Notes: a model not told the origin generated them from the letters alone. 6,117 bases of DNA from Pseudomonadota bacterium (GCA_023427945.1 JAEYZR010000309.1:1-6117); one strand, 5' to 3'. Numbered from the stretch's first letter, positions 1-6,027 are shown. A program made the numbers and translations.

Positions 1-160
1 GTCGGGAAAAATCCCGGATCAGGTAGCTCCCCGGTATCCAGGCAGGCAGAGATACCTGCTGGCCTTCAGGGGCGGGTTCGGCAATGGTCAAGGTGACCTT
101 CAGGCGGTGGCCAGCCAGGTCATGGGCTTCCACGCGGTACAGGAGAGGGGTATTGTTCAT
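1..160 (-). CDS. M61-family metallopeptidase, N-terminal fragment (runs off left edge)
   Basis: Reading the minus strand from the ATG at 160-158 gives 53 open codons to the window edge. The peptide begins MNNTPLLYRVEAHDLAGHRL and contains LPAWIPGSYLIRDFSR at about residues 38-53. That segment (LPAWxPGSYxIRxF) is typical of the N-terminal beta-sandwich domain of M61 peptidases (glycyl-aminopeptidase type, usually about 600 residues with a central HExxH zinc site and a C-terminal PDZ domain). Neither the catalytic domain nor the PDZ domain is in the window, so activity cannot be judged. No signal peptide is visible, which suggests a cytoplasmic enzyme. The Shine-Dalgarno is weak. The gene is divergent from the enoyl-CoA hydratase gene, with 56 bp between start codons. 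The family call rests on motif recognition and the exact substrate is unknown. Confidence 0.85.
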   Translation of the reverse strand, partial: MNNTPLLYRVEAHDLAGHRLKVTLTIAEPAPEGQQVSLPAWIPGSYLIRDFSR

Positions 161-216
161 GCCTGAATCTTACTTTCTAAACCGGTCGCCATACAGGCGG
201 CCACGAGGAGACAAGC

Positions 217-993
217 ATGAGCGAAGCATTCGTCCTGACAGAAACGCGCGGCCGGGTGGGCTTGATCACCCTGAATCGACCCAAGGCGCTCAATGCGCTG
301 AACGACGCGCTGATGGACCAGCTCGGCCAAGCGCTGCTGGCTTTTGATGCCGACGAAAACATTGGTGCGATCGTGCTCACTGGAAGTGAGAAGGCCTTTG
401 CGGCCGGTGCCGACATCACGGCCATGAAAGACTGGTCGTACATGGATGTCCACACCAACGACTTCATTACGCGCAACTGGGAAACACTCAAGCAGGTGCG
501 CAAACCGGTGATCGCGGCCGTCGGCGGCTATGCGCTGGGTGGGGGATGCGAGCTCGCCATGATGTGCGACATCGTGATTGCCGCCGACACGGCCCGTTTT
601 GGTCAACCCGAAATCAAGCTCGGCGTCATTCCGGGTGCTGGCGGCACGCAGCGATTGCCGCGCGCGGTAGGCAAGGCGAAGGCGATGGATCTCGTGCTGA
701 CTGGCCGCATGATGAAAGCCGATGAGGCCGAGCGTTCCGGACTGGTGTCGCGTGTCGTCGCCGCAGACAAGCTGATGGACGAAGCCATGGATGCTGCGAC
801 CATCATCGCATCGATGTCCTTGCCTTCGGTACGTATTGCCAAGGAAGCGGTGAATCGCGCCTACGAGTCGTCACTGAACGAAGGCTTGTTGTTCGAGCGT
901 CGGGTGTTTCATAGCCTCTTTGCCACGGATGATCAAAAGGAAGGCATGAATGCCTTTGCAGAAAAGCGGCAGGCCGATTTCAAGCACCGCTAA
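217..993 (+). CDS. Enoyl-CoA hydratase (crotonase family)
   Basis: This complete 258-residue protein has the usual length for a single-domain crotonase. Such enzymes add water to trans-2-enoyl-CoA to form 3-hydroxyacyl-CoA in fatty-acid or aromatic-acid beta-oxidation, in the cytoplasm. The N-terminal strand with LNRPKALNAL is at 19-28. The CoA/oxyanion-hole segment FAAGADI is at 61-67. The GGYALGGGCELAMMCD block at 103-118 supplies the second oxyanion glycine and catalytic Glu112. The FGQPEIKLGVIPGAGGTQ block at 128-145 supplies Glu132. These two glutamates match the Glu144/Glu164 pair of rat mitochondrial enoyl-CoA hydratase, which argues for a true hydratase rather than an isomerase or a dead paralogue. 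The ATG is preceded by GAGGAG at 205-210 with a 6-nt gap, so the start is secure. No other beta-oxidation gene is next to it, so the acyl chain it prefers cannot be inferred. PaaF/EchA-like names would be plausible, but I assign none. Confidence 0.95.
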   Translation: MSEAFVLTETRGRVGLITLNRPKALNALNDALMDQLGQALLAFDADENIGAIVLTGSEKAFAAGADITAMKDWSYMDVHTNDFITRNWETLKQVRKPVIAAVGGYALGGGCELAMMCDIVIAADTARFGQPEIKLGVIPGAGGTQRLPRAVGKAKAMDLVLTGRMMKADEAERSGLVSRVVAADKLMDEAMDAATIIASMSLPSVRIAKEAVNRAYESSLNEGLLFERRVFHSLFATDDQKEGMNAFAEKRQADFKHR

Positions 994-1052
994 CGTGCGT
1001 AACATTCGCTTCCATTGATTTCGGATTCAGCAGCATTTGCTGTGCATTCGTA

Positions 1053-1092
1053 GCGCCTTGAAACTTTAGACGGCTAACTTGTTTCAAGGCGC
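1053..1092. repeat. Perfect 12-bp inverted repeat with a nested inner repeat
   Basis: GCGCCTTGAAAC at 1053-1064 is the exact reverse complement of GTTTCAAGGCGC at 1081-1092. The 16-nt space between them contains a second inverted repeat, TTAG (1066-1069) and CTAA (1074-1077), around ACGG. In RNA this would fold as a long hairpin with one asymmetric internal loop (1 nt against 3 nt) and a tetraloop. It starts 59 bp after the enoyl-CoA hydratase stop and ends 67 bp before the DUF1254 gene. No T-run follows the right arm, so it is not a classical intrinsic terminator. It may be a Rho-assisted terminator or 3' stabilising hairpin for the upstream gene, or a regulator-binding site for the downstream one. 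The sequence does not decide between these. Confidence 0.85.
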
Positions 1093-1159
1093 GCGTCTAT
1101 TCTTTGGGTATGGGGCCTGCCGTCCAGAAGCCGCCCGTACAACTTAAAGGATGGGAATC

Positions 1160-2659
1160 ATGCGCATTTCAAACAATCGTAAATGGCCTGCCGCTGTATT
1201 GGCCAGTGCCTTGTCGCTGTGCTTTCTGCCCGCAGGTGCGCAAACCACCGTGGCGAAGACCGGATCACCCACAGCACCGCAGCCCACCTTGCGACTGATG
1301 TCCGAGACACCTGTCCAGAGTGCCACGATGGCGCCCACGGTGTCGGCCGAAGCGCTGCAGAGCATTGCAAGCAATGCGTACATCTATGCCTATCCCATGG
1401 TGTTGATGGAGGTGACCCGGCGCGCCTCCACGAACGTGGCCTCGCCTATCGAGGGCAAGGCGCCGATGAACCAGTTCAGTCACCGTACGGCATTGCCCGA
1501 CTCGAGTTCGCAGGAAGTCACCTGGCCCAGCACGGACGTGTTGTATTCGAACCTTTGGTTCGACGTGTCCAGCCAGCCCCTGATCGTGCGCGTGCCCGAT
1601 AACGGCACACGCTATCAATCGATCACCCTGCTGGACATGTGGACAGACACTTTCGCCAGCCGCGGCACGCGGGTAAACGGCAACGGACCGCAAACCTTTG
1701 CGATTGTCGGTCCTTACTGGCAAGGCACCTTGCCCGCTGGTGTCGATATCGTGCGCAGCCCCACCTCGGTGGGATGGCTGATCGGACGCGTCGAGACCAC
1801 TGGCCCGAACGATCTGGCTGCCGCCAACCAGTACCAGGCATCGCTTTCCGCCACGCCGCACACGGCGCCGCGTGCGGGCGCTTGGCCGGCAGTGGCCCAA
1901 CAGGAAAACTGGACGGTGCAGGGCACACCTACCGATATCGTCGCCGGCATGGATGCCGCCACGTTCTTCGGCGTCTTTGCCGAGGCGATTCGCAACAACC
2001 CTCCGCACGCCAATGACCACGCCATCCTGGATCAGTTGCGTCGTATCGGCATCGGCCCCAACAATCAGCCATTCCAGTTCGCACGACTCGATCCCGTCGT
2101 GCAGCAGGCATTGGCTGAAGCCGCGCCCAACGCGGCTACCCGCATTCGCACCGCGGTGAAGACTCTGGGCGTGTCGCAGAATAACTGGGTAACGGCGCTC
2201 ACAGGCATCGGTTCCTACGGTACCGACTATCTGCGCCGCGCCGCCGTGGCATATGCCGGCCTGGGCGCCAACCCGCCAGCCGATGTCATCTATCCGGTCG
2301 CCTTCACAGATGCCCGTGGCGAACCGCTGGACAGCAAGCGCGACTATGTGTTGCATTTTGATCGTGCCCAGTTGCCCCCGGTCGATGGCTTCTGGTCCAT
2401 CAACCTGTACGGGCCCAATTTCACATTCGTGGACAACGAGGCTCGCCGCTATGCGCTGCGCAGCACCGATGCGCTGAAATACAACAGCGACGGATCGCTC
2501 GATATCTATGTTTCGCGCAAAGCTCCGCGAGGAGAGCGCCAGAGCAACTGGCTTCCTGCGCCAGCCGAAGGGCCCTTCGTCTTGAACATGCGGCTGTACT
2601 CACCCAAGGACATCGCTCTGGATGGCGGTTGGGCGCCCCCGCCGGTTCGCAGGGACTGA
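1160..2659 (+). CDS. Exported DUF1254/DUF1214 domain protein
   Basis: This 499-residue protein is predicted to be exported. Residues 1-27 form a signal peptide: Arg/Lys in the first eight residues, a hydrophobic core at about 10-24, and the cleavage site AGA|QT. A Thr/Ser/Pro/Ala-rich linker follows to about residue 65. A DUF1254 domain occupies about 70-205 (YIYAYPMVLME near 74, then the aromatic PSTDVLYSNLWFDV and YQSITLLDMWTD segments). A DUF1214 domain occupies about 385-490, with GFWSINLYG near 410, a conserved Tyr-rich strand and NWLPAP near 463. The pair occurs together in many proteobacterial periplasmic proteins, and I know of no established biochemical role. Start choice: an in-frame ATG at 1151 overlaps the ribosome binding site, whereas AAAGGA at 1146-1151 stands 8 nt before the ATG at 1160 and the signal peptide begins there. 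The gene appears monocistronic, between an inverted repeat and a strong terminator. Confidence 0.9.
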   Translation: MRISNNRKWPAAVLASALSLCFLPAGAQTTVAKTGSPTAPQPTLRLMSETPVQSATMAPTVSAEALQSIASNAYIYAYPMVLMEVTRRASTNVASPIEGKAPMNQFSHRTALPDSSSQEVTWPSTDVLYSNLWFDVSSQPLIVRVPDNGTRYQSITLLDMWTDTFASRGTRVNGNGPQTFAIVGPYWQGTLPAGVDIVRSPTSVGWLIGRVETTGPNDLAAANQYQASLSATPHTAPRAGAWPAVAQQENWTVQGTPTDIVAGMDAATFFGVFAEAIRNNPPHANDHAILDQLRRIGIGPNNQPFQFARLDPVVQQALAEAAPNAATRIRTAVKTLGVSQNNWVTALTGIGSYGTDYLRRAAVAYAGLGANPPADVIYPVAFTDARGEPLDSKRDYVLHFDRAQLPPVDGFWSINLYGPNFTFVDNEARRYALRSTDALKYNSDGSLDIYVSRKAPRGERQSNWLPAPAEGPFVLNMRLYSPKDIALDGGWAPPPVRRD

Positions 2660-2673
2660 TGGATCAGCTGGAA

Positions 2674-2700
2674 GGTGCACTGAAAAGGGTGCACTGAAAA
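2674..2700. repeat. Short tandem duplication, 14-nt period
   Basis: The 13-mer GGTGCACTGAAAA occurs at 2674-2686 and again at 2688-2700, one extra G apart, directly downstream of the DUF1254 stop codon. The second copy's A-run merges into the A-tract of the terminator stem. Each unit holds the palindrome GTGCAC. A slippage duplication is the simplest explanation. Confidence 0.9.
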
Positions 2701-2730
2701 AAAAAGGCCGCGTTCGAGCGGCCTTTTTTA
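2700..2730. terminator. Strong intrinsic terminator, probably bidirectional
   Basis: GGCCGC (2706-2711) and GCGGCC (2718-2723) form a perfect GC stem around the 6-nt loop GTTCGA. It is flanked by nine As (2697-2705) and six Ts (2724-2729), which lengthen the stem with A-T pairs. Read on the plus strand it ends the DUF1254 transcript 41 nt after the stop codon and insulates it from the atp operon. Read on the minus strand it also has a hairpin followed by a T-run, although no minus-strand gene needs it here. Confidence 0.95.
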
Positions 2731-2810
2731 TTCTGCTCCATTTCGAATTACAATGCGCTGAATTTGCTGGACGCGTTCGGGTAGACCCTAGTTTTTTTCG
2801 GCGCGACAGT

Positions 2811-2839
2811 TTGCTCGCACATAGGTTTCAAGTTATAAT
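2811..2839 (+). promoter_or_regulatory. Predicted sigma70-type promoter of the atp operon
   Basis: A perfect -10 hexamer, TATAAT (2834-2839), lies exactly 17 bp after TTGCTC (2811-2816), a -35 box that keeps the key TTG. Transcription would start near 2846, giving a leader of about 220 nt before the atpI ATG at 3066. A second -10-like hexamer, TACAAT (2749-2754), lies just after the terminator but has no convincing -35, so it is at most a minor alternative. This is predicted from sequence only. Confidence 0.7.
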
Positions 2840-2845
2840 CATATA

Positions 2846-3065
2846 GTTTGCCGCAACCGTGAAATTCATGTTTTGCGAGCGCTGAAGGTGTAAGTGTGGG
2901 TGGCGTTTGAATAGCGTCCTTTGCACGAGCAGGGAGGCGTTTGCAGCGTTTTGCGTGGGGTGGGCCAAGTGCGGTCTGGGTGTGTTGTCCAGGGCGTGCA
3001 GCAGTTTGAAAGTGAATTCAGTACAACCCGTTGCTTTAAAGCATTTTTCGAGCCTCTCGCCTGCC
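2846..3065 (+). other. Long 5' leader of the atp operon (no gene supported)
   Basis: This is the predicted untranslated leader between the promoter and atpI. Its middle part (about 2886-3000) is rich in G and T and poor in C, with the direct repeat GGCGTTTG at 2902-2909 and 2936-2943 and G-runs at 2957-2960, 2962-2964, 2978-2980 and 2992-2994. A tiny ORF, ATG at 2868 to TGA at 2885 (MFCER), is in the atpI frame but has no ribosome binding site. From 2886 onward the atpI frame stays open to the ATG at 3066, so a non-ATG start inside this region (for example TTG at 2907) cannot be excluded from the reading frame alone. I recognise no riboswitch or known RNA family here. Confidence 0.5.
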
Positions 3066-3533
3066 ATGCCTAATTCGATCAGCGACCGGAGCAACGATCT
3101 CCGGGCCGTTGATCGCGGCGATATCCAGCCAGTACGACTGACACCCGAAGAGCGGGTCGAGGTTAATGCCAAGGCGGTCCGGGGATTGATGCGTGCGATT
3201 GCTGCGCAGGGCGTCATGGTCTGCCTGGCAGTGCTGACGGCGTGGGTTGTTGGAGGGAAGGCGGCAGGCTTGTCGGCATTGGCAGGGGGCGTTGTGTATT
3301 TGCTTCCCAATGCGTTGTTTGCCTTCCGTCTGATGCTTGGCCTTGCAGGGGCGCGATCGGTCAGTCCGGTGACGTTTCTGTTGGGTGAAATGATCAAGTT
3401 GGCCGTGACAGCAGTGCTTCTTTGGTTGCTGTCGCGCTATGCGCAGGAATGGCTGGTATGGCCCGCGGTGCTGTGGGGACTCGTCCTCACGCTCAAGGGA
3501 TACTTCCTGCTGTTGATGTTTCGTAAGTTTTAA
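3066..3533 (+). CDS. atpI: ATP synthase subunit I (AtpI, c-ring assembly factor)
   Basis: From the ATG at 3066 this is a 155-residue inner-membrane protein with a charged cytoplasmic N-terminus (about 1-40). Four hydrophobic segments follow, at about 41-62, 68-90, 103-123 and 128-150. Residues 68-84 (GLSALAGGVVYLLPNAL) and the GEMIK motif at 107-111 match conserved positions of E. coli AtpI (GxSAxxGG...LPNxLF and GExxK). AtpI is the first gene of many bacterial atp operons and helps assemble the c-ring; it is not part of the finished enzyme. The start is uncertain: no Shine-Dalgarno precedes 3066, the frame is open upstream to 2886, and an internal ATG at 3189 is preceded by GGGGA but would remove residues just before the first membrane segment. 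I prefer 3066 because the upstream residues look unlike protein of this family and the next start is probably too short. Confidence 0.9.
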   Translation: MPNSISDRSNDLRAVDRGDIQPVRLTPEERVEVNAKAVRGLMRAIAAQGVMVCLAVLTAWVVGGKAAGLSALAGGVVYLLPNALFAFRLMLGLAGARSVSPVTFLLGEMIKLAVTAVLLWLLSRYAQEWLVWPAVLWGLVLTLKGYFLLLMFRKF

Positions 3534-3599
3534 GCCGCACCGATATTTCGGGCAGAGTTGGCGCCGCAAGGCGCAGGTCTACAGCAAATAGGAATTTTT

Positions 3600-4481
3600 A
3601 TGGCTGCCGCCAGCGACGTATCGCCCCAGTCCGCTTATATCCAGCACCACTTGGTGCACCTGAACAATCTGGGCGAAAAGCAAACCGCCATCGCCCACTT
3701 CGAAGTCATCAACTACGACTCCTTGTTCTGGTCGATCGCAATGGGTGCGATTGTCGTTCTGGTCCTGTGGGCCGCAGCACGCAAGGCGACTGCCGGCGTG
3801 CCGGGGCGCTTCCAGGGTTTCGTTGAAATGATCGTCGACATGGTCGACAGCCAGGCCAAGAGCATCATCAGCAACGCCAAGAGCCGCGAATTTGTCGCTC
3901 CGCTGGCACTCACCGTGTTCCTGTGGGTCATCCTGATGAACGCGCTGGATCTGGTGCCCGTCGACCTGCTTCCCTGGCTCTTCAAGGTAACGGGTTTTGG
4001 CGCAGAGCACGGCGATCCGCTCTACTATCACCGCATTCTGCCTACGGCTGACTTGAACGTTCCCCTTGGCATGTCGATGGGCGTGCTGCTCCTGATGCTG
4101 TACTACGGGCTCAAGATCAAAACGCCCGGCGGCTTCGTCAAAGAACTATTTACCGCTCCTTTCCATGCGCACGGCATAGGCGCTGTACTGCTTGCACCGT
4201 TCAACTTCGCGTTGAACCTGGTCGAGTACGCTGCCAAGTCGGTTTCGCTGGGGATGCGGTTGTTCGGCAACATGTTTGCCGGCGAGCTCGTGTTCATGTT
4301 GATCGCTCTGATGGGCGGTGCCTGGACTGGTTTGAATGGAGCCAGCTTTGGTTTCGGTCTGGGACACGTCCTGGCCGGTTCAATCTGGGCCATCTTCCAC
4401 ATCATGATTGTGCTGTTGCAAGCCTTTATCTTCATGATGCTGACGCTGGTTTATATCGGTCAGGCACACGAAGGGCACTAA
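3600..4481 (+). CDS. atpB: F1Fo ATP synthase subunit a (Fo proton channel)
   Basis: This complete 293-residue polytopic inner-membrane protein forms the proton half-channels against the c-ring. The signature SLGMRLFGNMFAGE lies at 216-229. Arg220 corresponds to the essential E. coli Arg210, Asn224 to Asn214 and Glu229 to Glu219. WAIFHIMIVLLQAFIFMMLT at 263-282 gives His267 and Gln274, equivalent to E. coli His245 and Gln252, so all key channel residues are present. The loop between these two blocks (about 238-262) is about 12 residues longer than in E. coli. An N-terminal segment (about 1-40) precedes the first membrane helix. The start at 3600 is chosen over an upstream in-frame TTG (3558) because AGGA at 3590-3593 lies 6 nt before the ATG. 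It follows atpI by 66 bp in the same transcript. Confidence 0.98.
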   Translation: MAAASDVSPQSAYIQHHLVHLNNLGEKQTAIAHFEVINYDSLFWSIAMGAIVVLVLWAAARKATAGVPGRFQGFVEMIVDMVDSQAKSIISNAKSREFVAPLALTVFLWVILMNALDLVPVDLLPWLFKVTGFGAEHGDPLYYHRILPTADLNVPLGMSMGVLLLMLYYGLKIKTPGGFVKELFTAPFHAHGIGAVLLAPFNFALNLVEYAAKSVSLGMRLFGNMFAGELVFMLIALMGGAWTGLNGASFGFGLGHVLAGSIWAIFHIMIVLLQAFIFMMLTLVYIGQAHEGH

Positions 4482-4569
4482 TGATTTCCGGTGCAGGCGT
4501 GGCTGCTTGCCCGGTACCCTGAACAGGATTCTGGCTGTAATGCTCAGTCTTTCTTGCCCAGGTTCGACG

Positions 4570-4612
4570 CTTTAAACTTTTTTGAATCTTGATTTTTAAC
4601 CAAGGAGTTGTC
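4570..4612 (+). promoter_or_regulatory. atpE translation initiation region: U/A-rich stretch plus strong ribosome binding site
   Basis: AAGGAG at 4602-4607 stands 5 nt before the atpE ATG and is one of the best ribosome binding sites in the window. The roughly 30 nt upstream (4570-4600) are nearly all A and T, including TTTTTT and TTTTTAAC, in an otherwise GC-rich sequence. In E. coli the region just before the atpE Shine-Dalgarno is a known U-rich translational enhancer, which also contains TTTTAAC. An equivalent role fits the need for many c subunits per enzyme; here it is inferred, not shown. Confidence 0.65.
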
Positions 4613-4852
4613 ATGACCAACGTTGCTTTCGTTGCTCTCGCTTGCGCTTTCATCATCGGTCTGGGTGCCATCGGCGCTTGCATTGGCATCGGTATCATGG
4701 GCGGTAAATACCTGGAAGCTTCGGCTCGTCAACCCGAGTTGATGAACGCATTGCAAACCAAGATGTTCCTGTTGGCCGGTCTGATCGACGCAGCATTCCT
4801 GATCGGCGTCGGTATCGCCATGTTGTTTGCTTTCGCCAATCCGTTCGTCTGA
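4613..4852 (+). CDS. atpE: F1Fo ATP synthase subunit c (proton-carrying rotor ring)
   Basis: This 79-residue hairpin of two membrane helices is the right size for a bacterial c subunit. Helix 1 (about 5-30) carries the glycine-rich GACIGIGIMGGKYLE stretch that packs helices in the ring. The polar loop ARQP at 38-41 contacts F1 subunits gamma and epsilon. Helix 2 (about 48-76) contains Asp59 in AGLIDAAFLIGVG, the equivalent of E. coli Asp61, whose protonation drives rotation. I see no extra sodium-binding pattern around it, so a proton-coupled enzyme is expected. The ATG at 4613 follows AAGGAG at a 5-nt gap; an in-frame TTG at 4589 lies upstream of that site and is unlikely. It is separated from atpB by 131 bp, a wide gap for this operon that holds the translation initiation region. 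Confidence 0.98.
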   Translation: MTNVAFVALACAFIIGLGAIGACIGIGIMGGKYLEASARQPELMNALQTKMFLLAGLIDAAFLIGVGIAMLFAFANPFV

Positions 4853-4864
4853 TTGTGTACATGT

Positions 4865-4975
4865 GCCCGCGCGCTGATGCGATTCGCGGGCAAGTCGGCC
4901 GGCCGAGGCATCATGCATGCCATCGCGTTCCGGCTTAGTGTTTGCTCGGGCTCCCTCACTTCTGTGTGGCCGAGC
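4865..4975 (+). repeat. Cluster of inverted repeats in the atpE-atpF gap
   Basis: Four inverted repeats lie in the 149-bp gap. GCCCGCG (4865-4871) pairs with CGCGGGC (4885-4891). TCGGCCGGCCGA (4895-4906) is a perfect 12-bp palindrome. GGCAT (4907-4911) pairs with ATGCC (4917-4921) over a 5-nt loop. GCTCGG (4944-4949) pairs with CCGAGC (4970-4975) over a 20-nt loop. None is followed by a T-run, so they should not stop transcription of the operon. They could stabilise the 3' end of an atpE message or mark an RNA-processing site, which would help give c its high expression relative to b; this is inference. Confidence 0.75.
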
Positions 4976-5001
4976 TCAAATGGTCTTATAGGGAAACGAC
5001 C

Positions 5002-5472
5002 GTGAATTTGAACGCGACGATCTTTTTCCAGATGCTCGTGTTCTTCGTCCTGGGCTGGTTCACGATGAAATTCGTGTGGCCGCCCCTGACGAAGGCGATC
5101 GATGAGCGCCGCCAGAAAATCGCCGACGGCCTGGCCGCCGCCGACAAGGGCCGTGCCGATCTGGCGCAGGCTCAGGCACGCGTCAGCCTGATCGAGGCAT
5201 CTGCCAAGTCCGAAACACATGCTCGCATCGTGGACGCCGAGAAACAGGCTGCTGCCCTGATCGAGGATGCACGCCGCGAGGCCGAGGCCGAACGTGCCCG
5301 TATCGTGGCGCAAGCGCGTCAGGATGCCGAGCAGGAAGGTCAGCGGGTTCGTGCAACGTTGCGCGAAGACGTGGCCGCATTGGCCGTGAAGGGCGCCGAG
5401 CAGATCCTCAAGCGCGAGGTTGATGCAAAAGCACATGCCGAGCTGCTCGATCAGCTCAAGACGCAGCTCTAA
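5002..5472 (+). CDS. atpF: F1Fo ATP synthase subunit b (peripheral stalk), GTG start
   Basis: This 156-residue protein has the same length as E. coli b. It starts at GTG 5002, which gives the family N-terminus MNLNAT; AGGGA at 4990-4994 lies 7 nt upstream. An earlier in-frame TTG (4942) would add 20 residues unlike any b subunit. Residues about 5-26 form the single membrane anchor, followed by KFVWPPL at 23-29 and Arg36 at the position of conserved E. coli b Arg36. Residues about 35-150 are a long Ala/Glu/Arg/Gln-rich helix, the dimeric right-handed coiled coil that holds F1 still while the rotor turns. The C-terminus (about 135-156) binds the delta subunit encoded next door. Confidence 0.97.
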   Translation: MNLNATIFFQMLVFFVLGWFTMKFVWPPLTKAIDERRQKIADGLAAADKGRADLAQAQARVSLIEASAKSETHARIVDAEKQAAALIEDARREAEAERARIVAQARQDAEQEGQRVRATLREDVAALAVKGAEQILKREVDAKAHAELLDQLKTQL

Positions 5473-5484
5473 TCCGGGACCGCT

Positions 5485-6027
5485 ATGGCTGAACTTTCCA
5501 CCGTTGCCCGACCCTACGCCGAAGCGCTGTATGCCGCTGCCAGCAGCGATACGACCTTCGGTACGTCCGGCTGGCTGGAGTTGGTGAATCGACTGGCCCA
5601 GATTGCCTCCCATCCGGAGGTTTCTGCGGCCATGTCCGAGCCGGGTCTTTCGCGGACCCGACGTGCTGACATCTTCTCAAGCCTGGCGGGCAAGGATTTG
5701 CCTGCCTCCGCCGTAAACCTGATTCAACTGCTTGCCGAAAACAATCGGCTGGCGTTGCTGCCGTATATCGCTGAACAGTTCACCGCGTTGAAAAACCGGG
5801 GTGAAGGTGCTGCGGCTGCTGAAATAACCAGTGCCTTCGAGCTGTCTGCCGCTCAGTTGCAAGAGCTCGTCAGTGCGCTGGAAAAGAAGTTTGGCTTGAA
5901 ACTCAAGCCCCACGTTACTGTCGACCCGTCGCTGATTGGCGGTGTGCGCGTAGCCGTGGGTGATCAGGTGCTAGATACGTCCGTGCAAGCCCAATTGGTT
6001 CGCATGCGCGACACGCTGGCTGCATAA
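5485..6027 (+). CDS. atpH: F1Fo ATP synthase subunit delta (stator connector)
   Basis: This complete 180-residue protein is close to the usual 177-180 for bacterial delta. The N-terminal helical domain (about 1-105) begins MAELSTVARPYAEALY; the YAEALY segment is typical of the family, and this domain sits on the crown of the alpha/beta hexamer. The C-terminal part contains the delta signature at about 146-175 (DPSLIGGVRVAVGDQVLD followed by VQAQLVRMRDTL), the region that joins the C-terminus of b. The ATG at 5485 comes 12 nt after the atpF stop, with GGGA at 5476-5479, consistent with tight co-expression of b and delta. Confidence 0.97.
   Translation: MAELSTVARPYAEALYAAASSDTTFGTSGWLELVNRLAQIASHPEVSAAMSEPGLSRTRRADIFSSLAGKDLPASAVNLIQLLAENNRLALLPYIAEQFTALKNRGEGAAAAEITSAFELSAAQLQELVSALEKKFGLKLKPHVTVDPSLIGGVRVAVGDQVLDTSVQAQLVRMRDTLAA

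Noticed and set aside
153..181. TTGTTC and TCTAAA with a 17-bp gap as a promoter for the enoyl-CoA hydratase gene.
   Set aside because: Only 3 of 6 and 4 of 6 positions match the consensus, which is too weak to call without other support.
1057..1090. CTTGAAA resembling the -35 box of a heat-shock (sigma32) promoter.
   Set aside because: No CCCAT-type -10 element lies at a suitable distance, and the motif is explained as part of the inverted-repeat arm.
1160..1240. Possible lipoprotein signal in the DUF1254 protein, because Cys21 follows LSL.
   Set aside because: A lipobox needs a small residue before Cys; Leu at that position does not fit, and AGA at 25-27 is a good signal peptidase I site.
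1265..2356. A 363-codon open frame on the minus strand, opposite the DUF1254 gene.
   Set aside because: It lies wholly inside a gene with clear domains and a signal peptide, and its product is rich in Arg, Cys, His and Gly in the manner of GC-rich antisense frames. I recognise no domain and see no ribosome binding site.
2779..2798. GGGTAGACCC followed by a run of seven Ts, resembling a second terminator before atpI.
   Set aside because: The stem is only 3-4 bp with a 2-4 nt loop and lies upstream of the predicted promoter; a much better terminator is at 2700-2730.
2957..2994. Four G-runs of three or more in the atp leader, as in a G-quadruplex.
   Set aside because: The second and third loops are 13 and 11 nt, longer than is usual for a stable quadruplex, and intervening Cs allow competing pairing.
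4729..5613. A 294-codon open frame on the minus strand, opposite atpE-atpF-atpH.
   Set aside because: It overlaps three unmistakable ATP synthase genes and their gaps; its composition is that of an antisense shadow.
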